In this document: positions 37,292 to 46,759 of the stretch, piece by piece | How the letters are laid out: each line of letters opens with the position of its first letter | Numbering within the stretch: position 1 is the stretch's first letter | Assembly: GCF_002127965.1 (NCBI RefSeq) | Contig: NZ_CP018787.1 | Coordinates: 1,860,001-1,924,000, forward strand | Direction of reading: 5' to 3' | Length of the DNA: 64,000 bases | DNA from: Oxalobacter formigenes | GTDB taxonomy: Bacteria > Pseudomonadota > Gammaproteobacteria > Burkholderiales > Burkholderiaceae_D | Position numbers and translations under genes: made by a program | The notes under the pieces: generated by a model | What the model saw: only the letters and a program-made list of their open reading frames with translations | The model's database searches: none | What the model was told of the DNA's origin: nothing

Positions 37292-38140
37292 TCACTCAAA
37301 AGCGATCACTTTCCCCGACCCAAGGGACTGGACTGCATCGTCGCCGAAGCGTGATTTGAAATAAGCGATGGCCTTGTCACCCGTACAATGACCGCCGTAA
37401 AACCGGAAGTCCGCTGTCCTGATGTCATCCGTAAAATCCGCGGCCTCTTTCAATACGGCTTCACTGGCATTACCCAGATGCAGGCCACCGATCACGGCCA
37501 TGAGATTTTCTTCGGGAAAGGCTTTATGAACCGCCTTAAGGATATTGGTGTAGCCTGCATGCGCACAGCCCATCACCACGACCAGCCCTTTTCCCGTTTT
37601 GACAACCAGACTACCGTCGTCAATCAGCGGCACTGGCCCCGTCCCGTCCTCATTGAAGAAATTGCCCTGTGTCGGGGCGAAGCTGCCCGGTTCACGCGGG
37701 ATGTCGGTGAAAAAATACAAGTCATCGTCAAGCTGTTTCGTATTGTTCACCGGCACGAAAACCGGCGAAACATGCATGCGTGACATGTAGGGAATGCCCG
37801 TAATCCGGAGCGGTTTGTCAGGCCGTACCTGATAGGATTTGTGCCAGATATAGGGATGACCGAAAACAGGCGGTTTGCCTTTTAAGCGTGGATAAAACAT
37901 CAGTCCGCCCGTATGGTCTTCATGACCGTGCGAAATGACGATACCGGAAAGGTCGTCAAGGCTTTCGCCCATCCGTTTCGCATTTTCCAGATAAACATCC
38001 GTCGTTCCCGTATCGAAAAGCCAGCGTTTCCCGTTCGGCAGACGGATCAGGATGGACAAGGCATGTTCACAGACAAATTCTTCTGACGAAACCGTGTCGT
38101 CAGCCAGAACGGATAAAACCGGATTTGGCGCAGCAGGCAT
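37292..38140 (-). CDS. MBL-fold metallo-hydrolase
   Basis: A 282-residue metallo-beta-lactamase-fold protein. The metal-binding motif HGHEDHTGG lies near residue 71, with further ligands in GCAHAG, GGLHLG and GGHCTG. This arrangement is that of the group annotated as dihydropterin-type or 7,8-dihydropterin phosphate synthase-like hydrolases, whose true substrates are mostly unknown. The ATG at 38140 has AGGGGG four bases upstream and is preferred over the frame start at 38161. No signal peptide is visible, so it is cytoplasmic. It is a single gene ending in a strong terminator. Confidence 0.85.
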   Translation of the reverse strand: MPAAPNPVLSVLADDTVSSEEFVCEHALSILIRLPNGKRWLFDTGTTDVYLENAKRMGESLDDLSGIVISHGHEDHTGGLMFYPRLKGKPPVFGHPYIWHKSYQVRPDKPLRITGIPYMSRMHVSPVFVPVNNTKQLDDDLYFFTDIPREPGSFAPTQGNFFNEDGTGPVPLIDDGSLVVKTGKGLVVVMGCAHAGYTNILKAVHKAFPEENLMAVIGGLHLGNASEAVLKEAADFTDDIRTADFRFYGGHCTGDKAIAYFKSRFGDDAVQSLGSGKVIAFE

Positions 38141-38161
38141 ATGACCCCCTGAAAAAAGCAT

Positions 38162-38552
38162 ATCAAAAGACAGGCATCACAATAAGCGTGAATCCTGTTT
38201 TCATTATCCTTCATCCCGATTGCCGTGTGTCAATTTTCTGACACCGGCAACGTATACATCCAGAAAACCGCCGTCTGGATAAACTGTTTTTTTTTGATGC
38301 ATTTTTATACATAACGTATAAGCGCGATACAACCGCCTTAAACAAACCAAACAAAAAGGTAAAAAAATGTATAAATGGAAAAATTAACCGAAATTAACAG
38401 GAAAATAAAGAAAGTTAAAAGATGATAAAAAGACGAATATAATCGGATCGTGTATCAAGAGCACTTTTTGAAACCGGTTGCCTCGGCAAAATAACCCAAA
38501 ATTTCTGACAATCGGAAATGTTTAAACATTGCATTCCGGAAGGACTTGAATA
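38162..38552. other. A-rich non-coding region before the histidine kinase
   Basis: Between the divergent MBL-fold and histidine kinase genes. The part 38330-38450 is strongly A-rich. A very short open frame with a GGTAAAA leader (38367-38387) is too small to call. Divergent promoters are expected here. Confidence 0.45.
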
Positions 38553-40841
38553 ATGGGGAATTTTTTATCGGACAGTTCCCATCCCGGTTCCCAAAAACTC
38601 GCAACATGGACATCCATCCTGTTAATCGGCCTGTTGATCATCTACTACATTTTTACCCTGTTCAACACCGATAAAATCCTGGACCAGATTGAAATGATCA
38701 GCAAGCAACCCTATCCCACTGCTATCGCAGTCGGGGAAGTCAATGCCGATCTGTCCCGTCTGCACAGATTGTCAGAACGTTTGACCGTAACGCGTGATCG
38801 CGAGGTCATCGAAGCGGTTCGTCATGACTACCGGTCCGTCAATGCTTCACTGCTCAAAAATCTCGATTTCATGGTGGAAAACTATACCTATAATCCGGGG
38901 GATGCCGTCAAATTGCGGCAGACATTCTTCGATTTGCGTGCGGAAGAGAAAAGCTTACTCGCGCTTGCCAGCATACCGGATTTCACCGAAAACCAGGCAA
39001 TCGCTTTTCTCGAGACCAATATCTCCCCGAAAATCGGGGAAATGTACAGCATCACCACGGCCATCACTAACGGGTCCAGGTCGAATTTTGCCCAGTTCGT
39101 CAATACTTCCAACGATTTTCGCGACAGCACTTATATTTTCTCCAGCATACTCATTTTTGCCGTAATAAGTGCTCTCATCATCTATCTGCTGATACTGAAA
39201 AGAAAAGAGGAATACGAAGCACAAATGCGGCAGATTCTCCGGCAGGCACTGGAATCGGCACAGACTGCGAATGCCGCCAAGTCACAGTTTCTGTTCAATA
39301 TGTCCCACGACATACGCACCCCGATGAATGCCATCATCGGGATGACAACCCTTGCCCTCATCCATTTGAACGAACCGCAGAAAATCAGGGACTATCTTGT
39401 CAAGATTTCGTCTTCTTCAAAACATTTGCTGGAATTGATCAACGACGTGCTGGACATGAGCAAAATCGAAAACGGAAAAATCGCATTGAATGACGAGGAA
39501 TTCGTCTTGCCTGAACTGATCGAACATTTTTGTACCATCATCCTCCAGCAAGCCCATACCAGACATCTGACGCTCGACATAAACACCGATCTGATTCATG
39601 AGAAAGTCACAGGTGACACCCTTCGTATTAACCAGATGCTTTTGAACATCGCGGGCAATGCCCTGAAATTTACACCGGCAGGCGGGAAAATCGACATACA
39701 AATCCGTGAATTGCCTCCACAATATGCAGGTTACGGAACCTATCAGTTCATTATCAGCGATACCGGAATCGGCATGCCTGCCGACTTTATAGAAAAGATT
39801 TTCGAACCATTTGAACGTGCACACAACTCGATCGGCAATAAAATCGAGGGAACCGGCCTGGGGATGGCCATTACCAAAAATATTGTCGACATGATGAACG
39901 GCCGCATCGATGTGGAAAGCGAACCCGGTAAAGGGACGACATTCACGGTAACGGTTCCCCTCAAATTGCAGAATGCCGAAAACGACACATTCGACTTTTC
40001 CGGCTTGCGGGAATTTCGCACACTCATCGTCGATGATGACAGGAGCATCTGCGAAAGCACGACACAAATGCTCGATGAAGCCGGAATCAGGAGCGAATAT
40101 GTCCTCACCGGCATCGAGGCCGTCGGGAAAGTGGTGGCGGCTCACGAGATGAACCGGGATTACCATTTCATCATCATCGACTGGAAAATGCCGGAAATGG
40201 ACGGACTGGAAACCACCCGCCAGATACGGCGCGTTGTCGGCAATGACATACCCATCATCATTCTCACCGCTTACGACTGGACTGACATCGAGGCCGATGC
40301 CAAAGAAGCGGGAGTCGATATGTTTCTGGCCAAGCCCCTCTTCAAGTCCCGCCTGTACAAGGTCATGCACGACATCATCTCAGGTGAACAGGCTCCTTCC
40401 CTGGCACTGTTGGACACCCGGACAGAAATCGTTCCCGAAAGCCGTATTCTCCTCGTGGAAGACAACGAGCTCAATATGGAGATATCCTGTGAATTCCTTC
40501 AATACTGCGGCATTACCGATATAGAAAAAGCATGGAACGGCGAAGAAGCCGTCTGCATGTTCAAAAATGCTCCCCCCGACTATTACAAGATGATTTTCAT
40601 GGATATCCAGATGCCGAAAATGGACGGGTATGAGGCCACACGGCAAATACGGTTTATCGAGCATTCGGAAAACCGGTTGCACACCCCGATCGTTGCCATG
40701 TCGGCCAATGCATTCATCGAAGACAGGGAGAAAGCCAGAATGTCCGGGATGAATGGCTACATCACCAAACCGGTCAGTATCGATGAAATCCGGAATGTGT
40801 TGACTGAACATCAGGTCATCGTGTCAGAACCGGAGAGATAG
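38553..40841 (+). CDS. hybrid sensor histidine kinase with two receiver domains
   Basis: 762 residues. Two membrane helices (about residues 17-37 and 190-212) flank a periplasmic helical sensor of some 150 residues. HisKA follows with the phosphorylated H252 in [15 protein letters not shown]. The ATPase domain shows the N, G1 and G2 boxes ([23 protein letters not shown]). Two receiver domains follow, with phospho-accepting D543 ([12 protein letters not shown]) and D684 ([13 protein letters not shown]). All catalytic residues are present. There is no response regulator gene beside it, so its output partner, perhaps through an Hpt protein, must lie elsewhere. The signal is unknown. Confidence 0.9.
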   Translation: MGNFLSDSSHPGSQKLATWTSILLIGLLIIYYIFTLFNTDKILDQIEMISKQPYPTAIAVGEVNADLSRLHRLSERLTVTRDREVIEAVRHDYRSVNASLLKNLDFMVENYTYNPGDAVKLRQTFFDLRAEEKSLLALASIPDFTENQAIAFLETNISPKIGEMYSITTAITNGSRSNFAQFVNTSNDFRDSTYIFSSILIFAVISALIIYLLILKRKEEYEAQMRQILRQALESAQTANAAKSQFLFNMSHDIRTPMNAIIGMTTLALIHLNEPQKIRDYLVKISSSSKHLLELINDVLDMSKIENGKIALNDEEFVLPELIEHFCTIILQQAHTRHLTLDINTDLIHEKVTGDTLRINQMLLNIAGNALKFTPAGGKIDIQIRELPPQYAGYGTYQFIISDTGIGMPADFIEKIFEPFERAHNSIGNKIEGTGLGMAITKNIVDMMNGRIDVESEPGKGTTFTVTVPLKLQNAENDTFDFSGLREFRTLIVDDDRSICESTTQMLDEAGIRSEYVLTGIEAVGKVVAAHEMNRDYHFIIIDWKMPEMDGLETTRQIRRVVGNDIPIIILTAYDWTDIEADAKEAGVDMFLAKPLFKSRLYKVMHDIISGEQAPSLALLDTRTEIVPESRILLVEDNELNMEISCEFLQYCGITDIEKAWNGEEAVCMFKNAPPDYYKMIFMDIQMPKMDGYEATRQIRFIEHSENRLHTPIVAMSANAFIEDREKARMSGMNGYITKPVSIDEIRNVLTEHQVIVSEPER

Positions 40842-40941
40842 CTTTCCGCTTCCGTCGCTCACCCGGCTGGTTTTGAGTCCCTTGCCGGAGTTCGCCTGTT
40901 GCTGATTTCCGGGCAATGGATGGCCTGAGAATGTTTTCACC

Positions 40942-41541
40942 TCACTTTTTTGCCGCCGCTTTTTTGGCAGTTTTCTTTTTCACGGCTGGGGAATTGCGAT
41001 CTGCCAGTTCTTTTTTCGTGCAGGGAACAAGCCGGTCTTTCCTGTCGGCAGCTTCACCATGATAGCAATATCCCCGTTTTTCCAGCTCGTCGGCGTCTTC
41101 ATTCATTCTTGCCGAATAGAACGCCGCCTCTTTCAGGTTATTGTTTTTTTCCTCGAAAACGCTATTGTCCAGACTGAACCAGTAATCCCGGATAATCTCT
41201 TCCGTTTTTGCGTCTTTTGCCGATTCCAGCGGGACAAACAGCAAATTGGCCGGACGGCAGTTTTTCCATACCGTCACTCTGGTACCGGGTTGTGTCGCGA
41301 CTTCTTCCGGGCACCAGCCCCGCCGGGTCAGTTCACCAGCGACAAGATCTTTTTCGATACACGGTATCGGTTTTTTGTCGAACATGGCATTGAAAACACC
41401 GCTCACCCCGCCATTTTCACTATCACACTGCTTGCCGGCTTCGGTCCACCTGAAAATCAGCCCGGATGGGAGCATCTGCGGATTTTGAGCCAGACATGCT
41501 GTGGAAAAGGCACACGATAAAATCAGAATCAGTTTTTTCAT
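40942..41541 (-). CDS. secreted hypothetical protein with Lys-rich tail
   Basis: 199 residues with a signal peptide (KKLILILSCAFSTACLAQ) and a mature part containing six cysteines, arranged as if in three disulfides (KQCDSE, PIPCIEK, RGWCPEE, KNCRPAN, GYCYHGE, VPCTKKE). The C-terminus is a highly basic KKKTAKKAAAKK tail. I do not recognise the family. It converges with the histidine kinase gene and appears to be alone. Confidence 0.7.
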   Translation of the reverse strand: MKKLILILSCAFSTACLAQNPQMLPSGLIFRWTEAGKQCDSENGGVSGVFNAMFDKKPIPCIEKDLVAGELTRRGWCPEEVATQPGTRVTVWKNCRPANLLFVPLESAKDAKTEEIIRDYWFSLDNSVFEEKNNNLKEAAFYSARMNEDADELEKRGYCYHGEAADRKDRLVPCTKKELADRNSPAVKKKTAKKAAAKK

Positions 41542-41863
41542 GGCAGAAAAGACATTATTGATGATTGCCTACTTTAAGCCATGCTGTCGAAATCTTCAAT
41601 TTCCGAAATGAAACAGATCGTAACGATTGTCTTTGCATGACTCTCGCCTGTTTCGAGCCAGTGAAGAGGTCGCCTGACGGATCAAACTTTTTAACGAAAC
41701 CGGATTCTTTTTACCTTCATCAAACGTTTTTTTCCGGCAAATGCTATTTTTCAATCAGTTCCGGATTTCATCGAAACGACCTGTTATTTGAAACTCCATC
41801 CCGGATACGGTTTTCCGAACCCGTCAAAACCATACCGGAGAAGTCCATCCTGAAGGAGGCACC
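41542..41863. other. non-coding region before poxB
   Basis: No gene is visible. It presumably holds the promoters of the divergent secreted-protein and poxB genes. A strong GAAGGAGGCACC ribosome site immediately precedes the poxB start. Confidence 0.5.
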
Positions 41864-43573
41864 ATGCCCCAGACCGTTGCCCAAAACCTTGTCTCGCTCA
41901 TGATCGATGCCGGTGTCAAACGCATTTACGGAATTGTCGGCGATTCGGCGAATGCCTTGATCGACGCCATTCATCACAGCGATGGGAAAATCGCTTTCAT
42001 CAATGTCCGCAACGAAGAAGCGGGCGCCTTTGCCGCCGGAGCAGACGCCGATATTTCCGGAACCATTTCCGCCGTATTCGGTTCCTGTGGCCCCGGTTCC
42101 TTGCATCTGGTCAATGGCCTTTACGACTGTAACCGCAACAGCGCTTCCGTCTTCGCCGTCGCCACCCATATCCCCCAGTCCGAAATCGGCAGCCGTTACT
42201 TTCAGGAAACACGTCCCGACTGGATATTTGCCGACTGCACGAAATATCTCGGCTATGCCACAACTGCCCGGCAAATGCCGCGCATGGCCGAGCTGGCGAT
42301 ACAGGCCGCTTTTCTGGAACGTGGCGTCGGCATGGTCATCCTCCCCGGTGACGTGGCACGCGAAACGATAGACAAGCCGATGCTCCCTCACCCCATTGCC
42401 CGTTCCCGCCCCGTTTCCCTGCCCGTAAAAGACGATCTCGACGCACTGGCAAAACGGATCGACGAGTCCCGAAAAATCGTCATATACGGCGGAGCCGGAT
42501 GTCGCGAAGGACGCGAAGAAGTACTTGCCCTCTCCCGGAAAATCAATGCACCCATCGCATGGGCCTATCGTGGCATGGACGTCTTTGAAGCCGACAATCC
42601 GAACGGGATCGGCATGATCGGAATGCTGGGCTGGGGCGCGGCCCTGCGTGCGCTTCACGAATGCGACCTCCTGTTGATGCTGGGAACCGATTTCCCGTTT
42701 CATGGCCTCTTTCCCGCCGATACCACTATCGTCCAGATCGACGATACCGCCAGCCAGCTTGGCCGTCGTGCGATGGTCGACATGGCTCTGGTCGGCGACG
42801 TCAAAACGACTGTAAAAACGCTCTTGCCGATGATCGCCGAACATTCAGACCGTTCTTTTCTGGACGACATGCTCGCCTTGCACAGGGACATGCTCCGCAT
42901 CATGGCTGCCCCGTTGTCCGAACCTCAAAACGAGAGGGCACTTTCTCCCGAACAGGTCGCAAATGCCATTGACGAACTGGCCGACAAAAACGCCATCTTT
43001 ACGGTCGACACCGGCATGTGCAACATCTGGTCTGCACGTTACCTGAACATGAAAAAAGACCAGCGCCTGCTGGCCTCTTTCGGTCATGGTTCGATGGCAA
43101 ATGCCCTTCCCCAGGCCATCGGAGCGGCACTCGCCGCTCCCGACCGTCAGGTCATCGCCCTTTGCGGCGACGGTGGACTGACCATGCTGATGGGAGAACT
43201 TCTCACCGCAGTCGAACAAAACCTGCCCGTCAAACTCATGGTCTTCAACAATTCGTCACGGGCCATGGTTCACCGGGAAATGCACGACGCGGGAATCGAG
43301 CCCTGGGGCGCCGAAGTGAAAAATCCCGACTTCGGAGCTGTCGCCCGTGCAATGGGGCTGTACGGCGAAAGGGTTGAAAAAGCGGAAGATATCCGCGATG
43401 CCATCGTTCGGGCATTCGACTATCCCGGCCCGGCACTGATCGATTTCGTCACCGATCTGTTTGCAGATGCTCCCTCTCCACAAGATGTCATGAAAAGACT
43501 GGAAAAAGAAAAAACGATCGACACGGCGCGAGACGACATCGAGACGACACGGGAACTAAAAACGAGGATATGA
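41864..43573 (+). CDS. poxB: pyruvate dehydrogenase (quinone), PoxB-like thiamine diphosphate enzyme
   Basis: A 569-residue ThDP enzyme closely following Escherichia coli PoxB (572 residues). The active-site glutamate is in RNEEAGAFAAGADA, the FAD-binding middle domain is present (VDMALVGDVKTTVKTLLPM), and the ThDP motif begins at CGDGGLTMLMGE near residue 435. HGSMANALPQAIGAALA is also conserved. PoxB decarboxylates pyruvate to acetate and CO2, passing electrons to ubiquinone. The last 25 residues are highly charged (RLEKEKTIDTARDDIETTRE), unlike the amphipathic membrane-binding tail of the E. coli enzyme, so membrane recruitment may differ. It has its own terminator. Confidence 0.88.
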   Translation: MPQTVAQNLVSLMIDAGVKRIYGIVGDSANALIDAIHHSDGKIAFINVRNEEAGAFAAGADADISGTISAVFGSCGPGSLHLVNGLYDCNRNSASVFAVATHIPQSEIGSRYFQETRPDWIFADCTKYLGYATTARQMPRMAELAIQAAFLERGVGMVILPGDVARETIDKPMLPHPIARSRPVSLPVKDDLDALAKRIDESRKIVIYGGAGCREGREEVLALSRKINAPIAWAYRGMDVFEADNPNGIGMIGMLGWGAALRALHECDLLLMLGTDFPFHGLFPADTTIVQIDDTASQLGRRAMVDMALVGDVKTTVKTLLPMIAEHSDRSFLDDMLALHRDMLRIMAAPLSEPQNERALSPEQVANAIDELADKNAIFTVDTGMCNIWSARYLNMKKDQRLLASFGHGSMANALPQAIGAALAAPDRQVIALCGDGGLTMLMGELLTAVEQNLPVKLMVFNNSSRAMVHREMHDAGIEPWGAEVKNPDFGAVARAMGLYGERVEKAEDIRDAIVRAFDYPGPALIDFVTDLFADAPSPQDVMKRLEKEKTIDTARDDIETTRELKTRI

Positions 43574-43607
43574 GGTTTTAACCCGCATCATACTGAAACT
43601 GAAATAA

Positions 43608-43636
43608 CAAAATCCCTGAACAAATCAGGGATTTTG
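43608..43636 (+). terminator. Rho-independent terminator after poxB
   Basis: CAAAATCCCTGA and TCAGGGATTTTG form a perfect 12-bp stem with a 5-base loop, followed by CTTTTGT, 35 bases after the stop. Confidence 0.8.
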
Positions 43637-43675
43637 CTTTTGTAAAACCGGTATCCATCCGGGTTATCAGGCGGT

Positions 43676-43872
43676 TTATCTTGCAACGAGCGTATTTTTG
43701 TACACGATGCCGTCTTTCATGATCATCACGAAATCCTGTCCGGATCGGTGACCCGTTCCGGATTTTTCAATGGATTGCCATCTGTCGGCAGCATATCGGC
43801 GTATTCCCCTTCCCTGATCACGCCGATGGTACCCGGATACAGGTTTGCCGCGCCAAAAAAACGTCGCATCCG
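43676..43872 (-). pseudogene. amidohydrolase C-terminal fragment
   Basis: On the minus strand the segment reads GAANLYPGTIGVIREGEYADML, PTDGNPLKNPERVTDPD, then after a frameshift FVMIMKDGIVYKNTLVAR and a stop. This is the normal C-terminal end of imidazolonepropionase/prolidase-type amidohydrolases (the GVIxxGxxADLLxxDGNPL pattern). One base is missing near 43736: inserting it gives DPDKDFVMIMKDG. No amidohydrolase sequence is visible upstream of about 43872, so only the tail remains. Confidence 0.75.
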
Positions 43873-43971
43873 GAAAATCAGGGACGTCACTTATCGAAAA
43901 AAAGGAATAGAATTCAATCCATCAGGCACCTTCACCTGACATTGTCCGCTTATCGTCATTTTGGAGAAAAC

Positions 43972-44499
43972 ATGTCCAGAATCCGCCTTCCCGACGTCAG
44001 TTCCATGAGTAATGAACAAAAGAAACAGTACGATCGCTTCCCGTCCAATCTCGTCCGTGCCCTGCTGGTAACGACCTCTTCAACCAAAGGATACATTTCC
44101 CTCGGAGCCAGTTTCCCGGCAGGCCAGCTGGCCGACAAGGATCGTGAAATGGTCATCCTGCGGGTCGGTTCCCTCTCGAAAAGCGCCTACGAGCGCATGC
44201 AGCACCTTCCGCTCGCAAGAAAAGCGGGCTGGACAGATGAAGAAATCGGAAAACTGGAAAACGGCATACCTGACGGCGAACGGGAAAAAGACATTCTGGC
44301 TTTTGTCGATGAATGCGTCAGAAACGTCAAGGTACGAACCGGCACATTCAATTGTGTCCGCCAGTATTACGACGAGACGCAAATAGCCGAGCTGATCCTC
44401 ATGATCGGCCATTACATGATGACTGCCCGGTTTCTGGAAACGCTGGAAGTCGATCTGGATGAGTGCGCCACCTCGTGGGATGCGGTATCGGGTCAATAA
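43972..44499 (+). CDS. carboxymuconolactone decarboxylase/AhpD-like family protein
   Basis: 175 residues in the family of AhpD and carboxymuconolactone decarboxylases. The core SLSKSAYERMQHLPLARKAGWTDEEI matches the helix that carries the active-site Glu and His in this fold. The CxxC pair of peroxidase-type members is absent, so a peroxiredoxin-reductase role is unlikely. The start at 43972 has GGAG six bases upstream; a longer frame from 43942 lacks one. It lies just after the amidohydrolase relic and ends in a strong terminator, so it is likely expressed alone. Confidence 0.82.
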   Translation: MSRIRLPDVSSMSNEQKKQYDRFPSNLVRALLVTTSSTKGYISLGASFPAGQLADKDREMVILRVGSLSKSAYERMQHLPLARKAGWTDEEIGKLENGIPDGEREKDILAFVDECVRNVKVRTGTFNCVRQYYDETQIAELILMIGHYMMTARFLETLEVDLDECATSWDAVSGQ

Positions 44500-44549
44500 A
44501 CAGCCATTGAAAATTCGTTTTTCACGTCGGATCGTTTTCAACAATCAAT

Positions 44550-44580
44550 GAAAAAGGGCGGGAAATTCCCGCCCTTTTTC
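44550..44580. terminator. terminator between convergent genes
   Basis: GAAAAAGGGCGGG and CCCGCCCTTTTTC form a perfect 13-bp stem around a 5-base AAATT loop. T-rich on the right and A-rich on the left, it can serve both the carboxymuconolactone-like gene and the leftward coiled-coil gene. Confidence 0.85.
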
Positions 44581-44609
44581 AATCCGTCTTTCATGCCTGT
44601 GACCGGGCG

Positions 44610-45419
44610 CTACTCCGCTTTCTTCCGGTCCGCTTCCGCTTTTGCCGCATCCTCTCTCGCTTTTTTATCCCGTTTGGATTGCGTTTCGGCTTTCTTCTGT
44701 TCGACTATCTTTTGCCGTTCCTGAGAAGTTTCGACTTTTTCCTCATACTTCTGAACGTTGGCCGCCCGCTCGGCTGGCGTCATCAAGGCACCGGAATGCT
44801 TCTGCCCCGGAGTGGAAGAGACACCTCTTGCCGCTGCCGCCCGTTCTGCTTCCTTCTGCTCAACCCGTTTCACTCGCGCTTCATGCGCCTGAACATTTTC
44901 CGCCCGTTTCGGTGCATCGGCAATCTCGTCAGCCTTGCGTTTATCCAGAGCCAGATCACGCTGGCGAACGTCCTCGCTGCGTTTGAAACGCTTGGCTTCC
45001 ACCTCGAGTGCATGCAATTCCTTCAAATCGACCCGTTTGGTTTCAAGCGCCCTGTCATAGCACTGGTAAACCAGAAATTTCCTGTTGCAGTCCAGTTTGT
45101 CATTGAAAAGACGGGCCTCGACGTTCTTTTTCTCGATACTGACGATTTCAAGAACCTGGTCGGCCTTCTCGATGGAATCGATGGAACCGGCCGGAAACAC
45201 GTTCAATATGGCAGCGACTTCCGGACTTGTTTTCACTTTTTCCATGGTGCTGCCCTTCGCCACACTGGCTGCATCTGCCGCATAAAGTGGAGCCAGTCCG
45301 AAAGAAGGCCAGATCAGAATCCCAAGGACAACAACCGGAAGCATCACTTTCAGCATGCCCGACAAGCCACGATATTTCACATGTTCCGCTTGTTTGTCCA
45401 ACCCGTTGAAAGAATCCAA
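44610..45419 (-). CDS. secreted coiled-coil protein, TolA-like composition
   Basis: 269 residues if the TTG at 45419 is used; it has AAGGAG six bases upstream, the best ribosome site available. The frame stays open to a GTG at 45548 but without a good site. A hydrophobic signal segment (MLKVMLPVVVLGILIWPSF, then GLAPLYA) lies near residues 22-46, giving a periplasmic or anchored product. A CNRKFLVYQCYDRALETKR block typical of small Burkholderiales proteins follows. The last 120 residues are a charged Ala/Lys/Glu coiled coil. A role in envelope integrity is possible but not shown. Confidence 0.75.
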   Translation of the reverse strand: MDSFNGLDKQAEHVKYRGLSGMLKVMLPVVVLGILIWPSFGLAPLYAADAASVAKGSTMEKVKTSPEVAAILNVFPAGSIDSIEKADQVLEIVSIEKKNVEARLFNDKLDCNRKFLVYQCYDRALETKRVDLKELHALEVEAKRFKRSEDVRQRDLALDKRKADEIADAPKRAENVQAHEARVKRVEQKEAERAAAARGVSSTPGQKHSGALMTPAERAANVQKYEEKVETSQERQKIVEQKKAETQSKRDKKAREDAAKAEADRKKAE

Positions 45420-45678
45420 AAGAAACTCCTTGAATGCAAATGAGATGTGAACCCCGTCCAAAGATGAAATTTTACCATTAAAGAAACGTGTTCCTGACTG
45501 ATTTTGCCGGGACTCTTCCATTACGGACCGGCCGACCTTCTCCCCCACTCCCTTCGAGTCAATACTGTTACCGGGAACATCATCGGCGATTCATCGATAA
45601 CGTTCGTTCCCTTTACGTGAAAGGTAGAGCCTCCATCAATCTCCTTCGCGTTTGATTTTCAGGTCCCTCCATAAAAAA
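45420..45678. other. region upstream of the coiled-coil gene
   Basis: Contains the AAGGAG ribosome site at 45426-45431 for the TTG start and should hold that gene's promoter. No separate gene is seen. Confidence 0.45.
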
Positions 45679-45701
45679 ACGCATCCCTTGTGGGGATGCG
45701 T
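45679..45701 (-). terminator. terminator of the decayed autotransporter
   Basis: ACGCATCCC and GGGATGCGT form a perfect 9-bp stem with a 5-base loop. In the leftward direction TTTTTTT follows. It sits directly after the barrel relic and probably once ended that gene. Confidence 0.75.
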
Positions 45702-45727
45702 CAAGGCAAAAAGAATTATATTGCCTG

Positions 45728-45893
45728 TTACTGGAACTGATGTCCGACTGTCAGCATGGCACCCCGTGAATTGGAATCGCTGGATTTCTGGTATCCGACC
45801 CTCAGTCCAAGGCTGGTATTGCCTTTCTGAACGTCAAGTCCGAGCGTTCCCACCCATGAGGAGCTAAAAATCAAGGTTTCCGAAAAAAAATGA
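45728..45893 (-). pseudogene. autotransporter beta-barrel C-terminal fragment
   Basis: The minus-strand frame ends VGTLGLDVQKGNTSLGLRVG, YQKSSDSNSRGAMLTVGHQFQ and a stop, the normal last two strands of a type V or related outer-membrane barrel with a terminal aromatic. No barrel, passenger or signal sequence remains upstream of about 45890, where the reading turns AT-rich and unrelated. It is the relic of a deleted autotransporter that still keeps its terminator. Confidence 0.7.
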
Positions 45894-46217
45894 AAAATAT
45901 CGGCAAATATTACAATTAAGCAACAACGCAAGATTCCCGGGATGACATTACCCCTGCTTAACTGTTGCTATCCATCTTGAACGGATCAGCCCGACATGGA
46001 TATTTTCACCTTCCTGTCACAGGGAAATACGGCAAGCGAACAGGAAAACAACCGACCAGAACCGGTATTTAACAAAAGACAGGAAATGCAATAGTTTTTG
46101 CCTGAAACGGGCTCGGCAATAAAACAGACACTTCCCGGCATTTTCTTTACCTTTTATCTAAAACCGGCTTCCTTTCTCTGCTATATTGAAGTCTCTTTTA
46201 TGGATGAGCCAAGGATC
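45894..46217. other. non-coding region before the DUF6941-like gene
   Basis: AT-rich near 45890-45960. No gene is visible except in-frame upstream extension of the next gene, which I do not accept. Confidence 0.45.
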
Positions 46218-46685
46218 ATGAACAGAAAATACGATTGTTTATTCGCGGACGATATCCGCAACGAAATCGGTGGAAAGCATTCCATCATCGGCGTCTATAA
46301 CACCGTCCTCTCACTCGACTCGGCACAGACCCTGATTCCGAAACTGGCCATTTCGTTGAACTGTTACACGGATTTCGACCATCCCTTCAAACAATTGTTC
46401 GTTATGGTCATGCTCGACGATGCCGTCATATCACAAAACGAACTGCCTGCACAATTCCTTGAGAAATCATTCAACGAAAACAAAAAGATGATCGAGGAAT
46501 GCGGCATCCCACTCGCTTCCCAGTTTTACAGGGCCACCGCAAACATTCACCTGAACCCGCTGGTCATCAAGCTGCAAGCCATCCTGAAAGTCGTCGTCGT
46601 TGCCGACGGTGAAGAAAAAACGGTCGGCAACCTGATCCTGCGCGTTCCGGCACAACAAGAGCAACCGACACAATCGGTACAATAA
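46218..46685 (+). CDS. DUF6941-like protein
   Basis: 155 residues beginning NRKYDCLFADDIRNEIGGKHSIIGVYN, a pattern found in a conserved family of uncharacterised bacterial proteins annotated DUF6941, often of beta-sandwich type. The middle has a LISLN-like strand series and the end is a polar PAQQEQPTQ tail. An AAGG site precedes the ATG at 46218; the frame extends to 46098 without a better site. Function is unknown. It ends in a bidirectional terminator. Confidence 0.7.
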   Translation: MNRKYDCLFADDIRNEIGGKHSIIGVYNTVLSLDSAQTLIPKLAISLNCYTDFDHPFKQLFVMVMLDDAVISQNELPAQFLEKSFNENKKMIEECGIPLASQFYRATANIHLNPLVIKLQAILKVVVVADGEEKTVGNLILRVPAQQEQPTQSVQ

Positions 46686-46710
46686 ATATTGCACATTTGT
46701 TTCTTCTATA

Positions 46711-46736
46711 AAAAAGGCGGTTAAAACCGCCTTTTT
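46711..46736. terminator. bidirectional terminator
   Basis: AAAAAGGCGGTT and AACCGCCTTTTT form a stem of up to 12 bp closed over a TTAAAA-type loop, with A- and T-runs on either side. It lies between the DUF6941-like gene and the convergent arginase-family gene. Confidence 0.85.
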
Positions 46737-46759
46737 CCGTATAAACCTGAACTGACACA

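Noticed and set aside
38367-38387. tiny open frame before the histidine kinase
   Set aside because: Six codons in an A-rich region; too short to support.
41768-42844. 358-residue open frame opposite poxB
   Set aside because: Shadow frame with compositional bias only.
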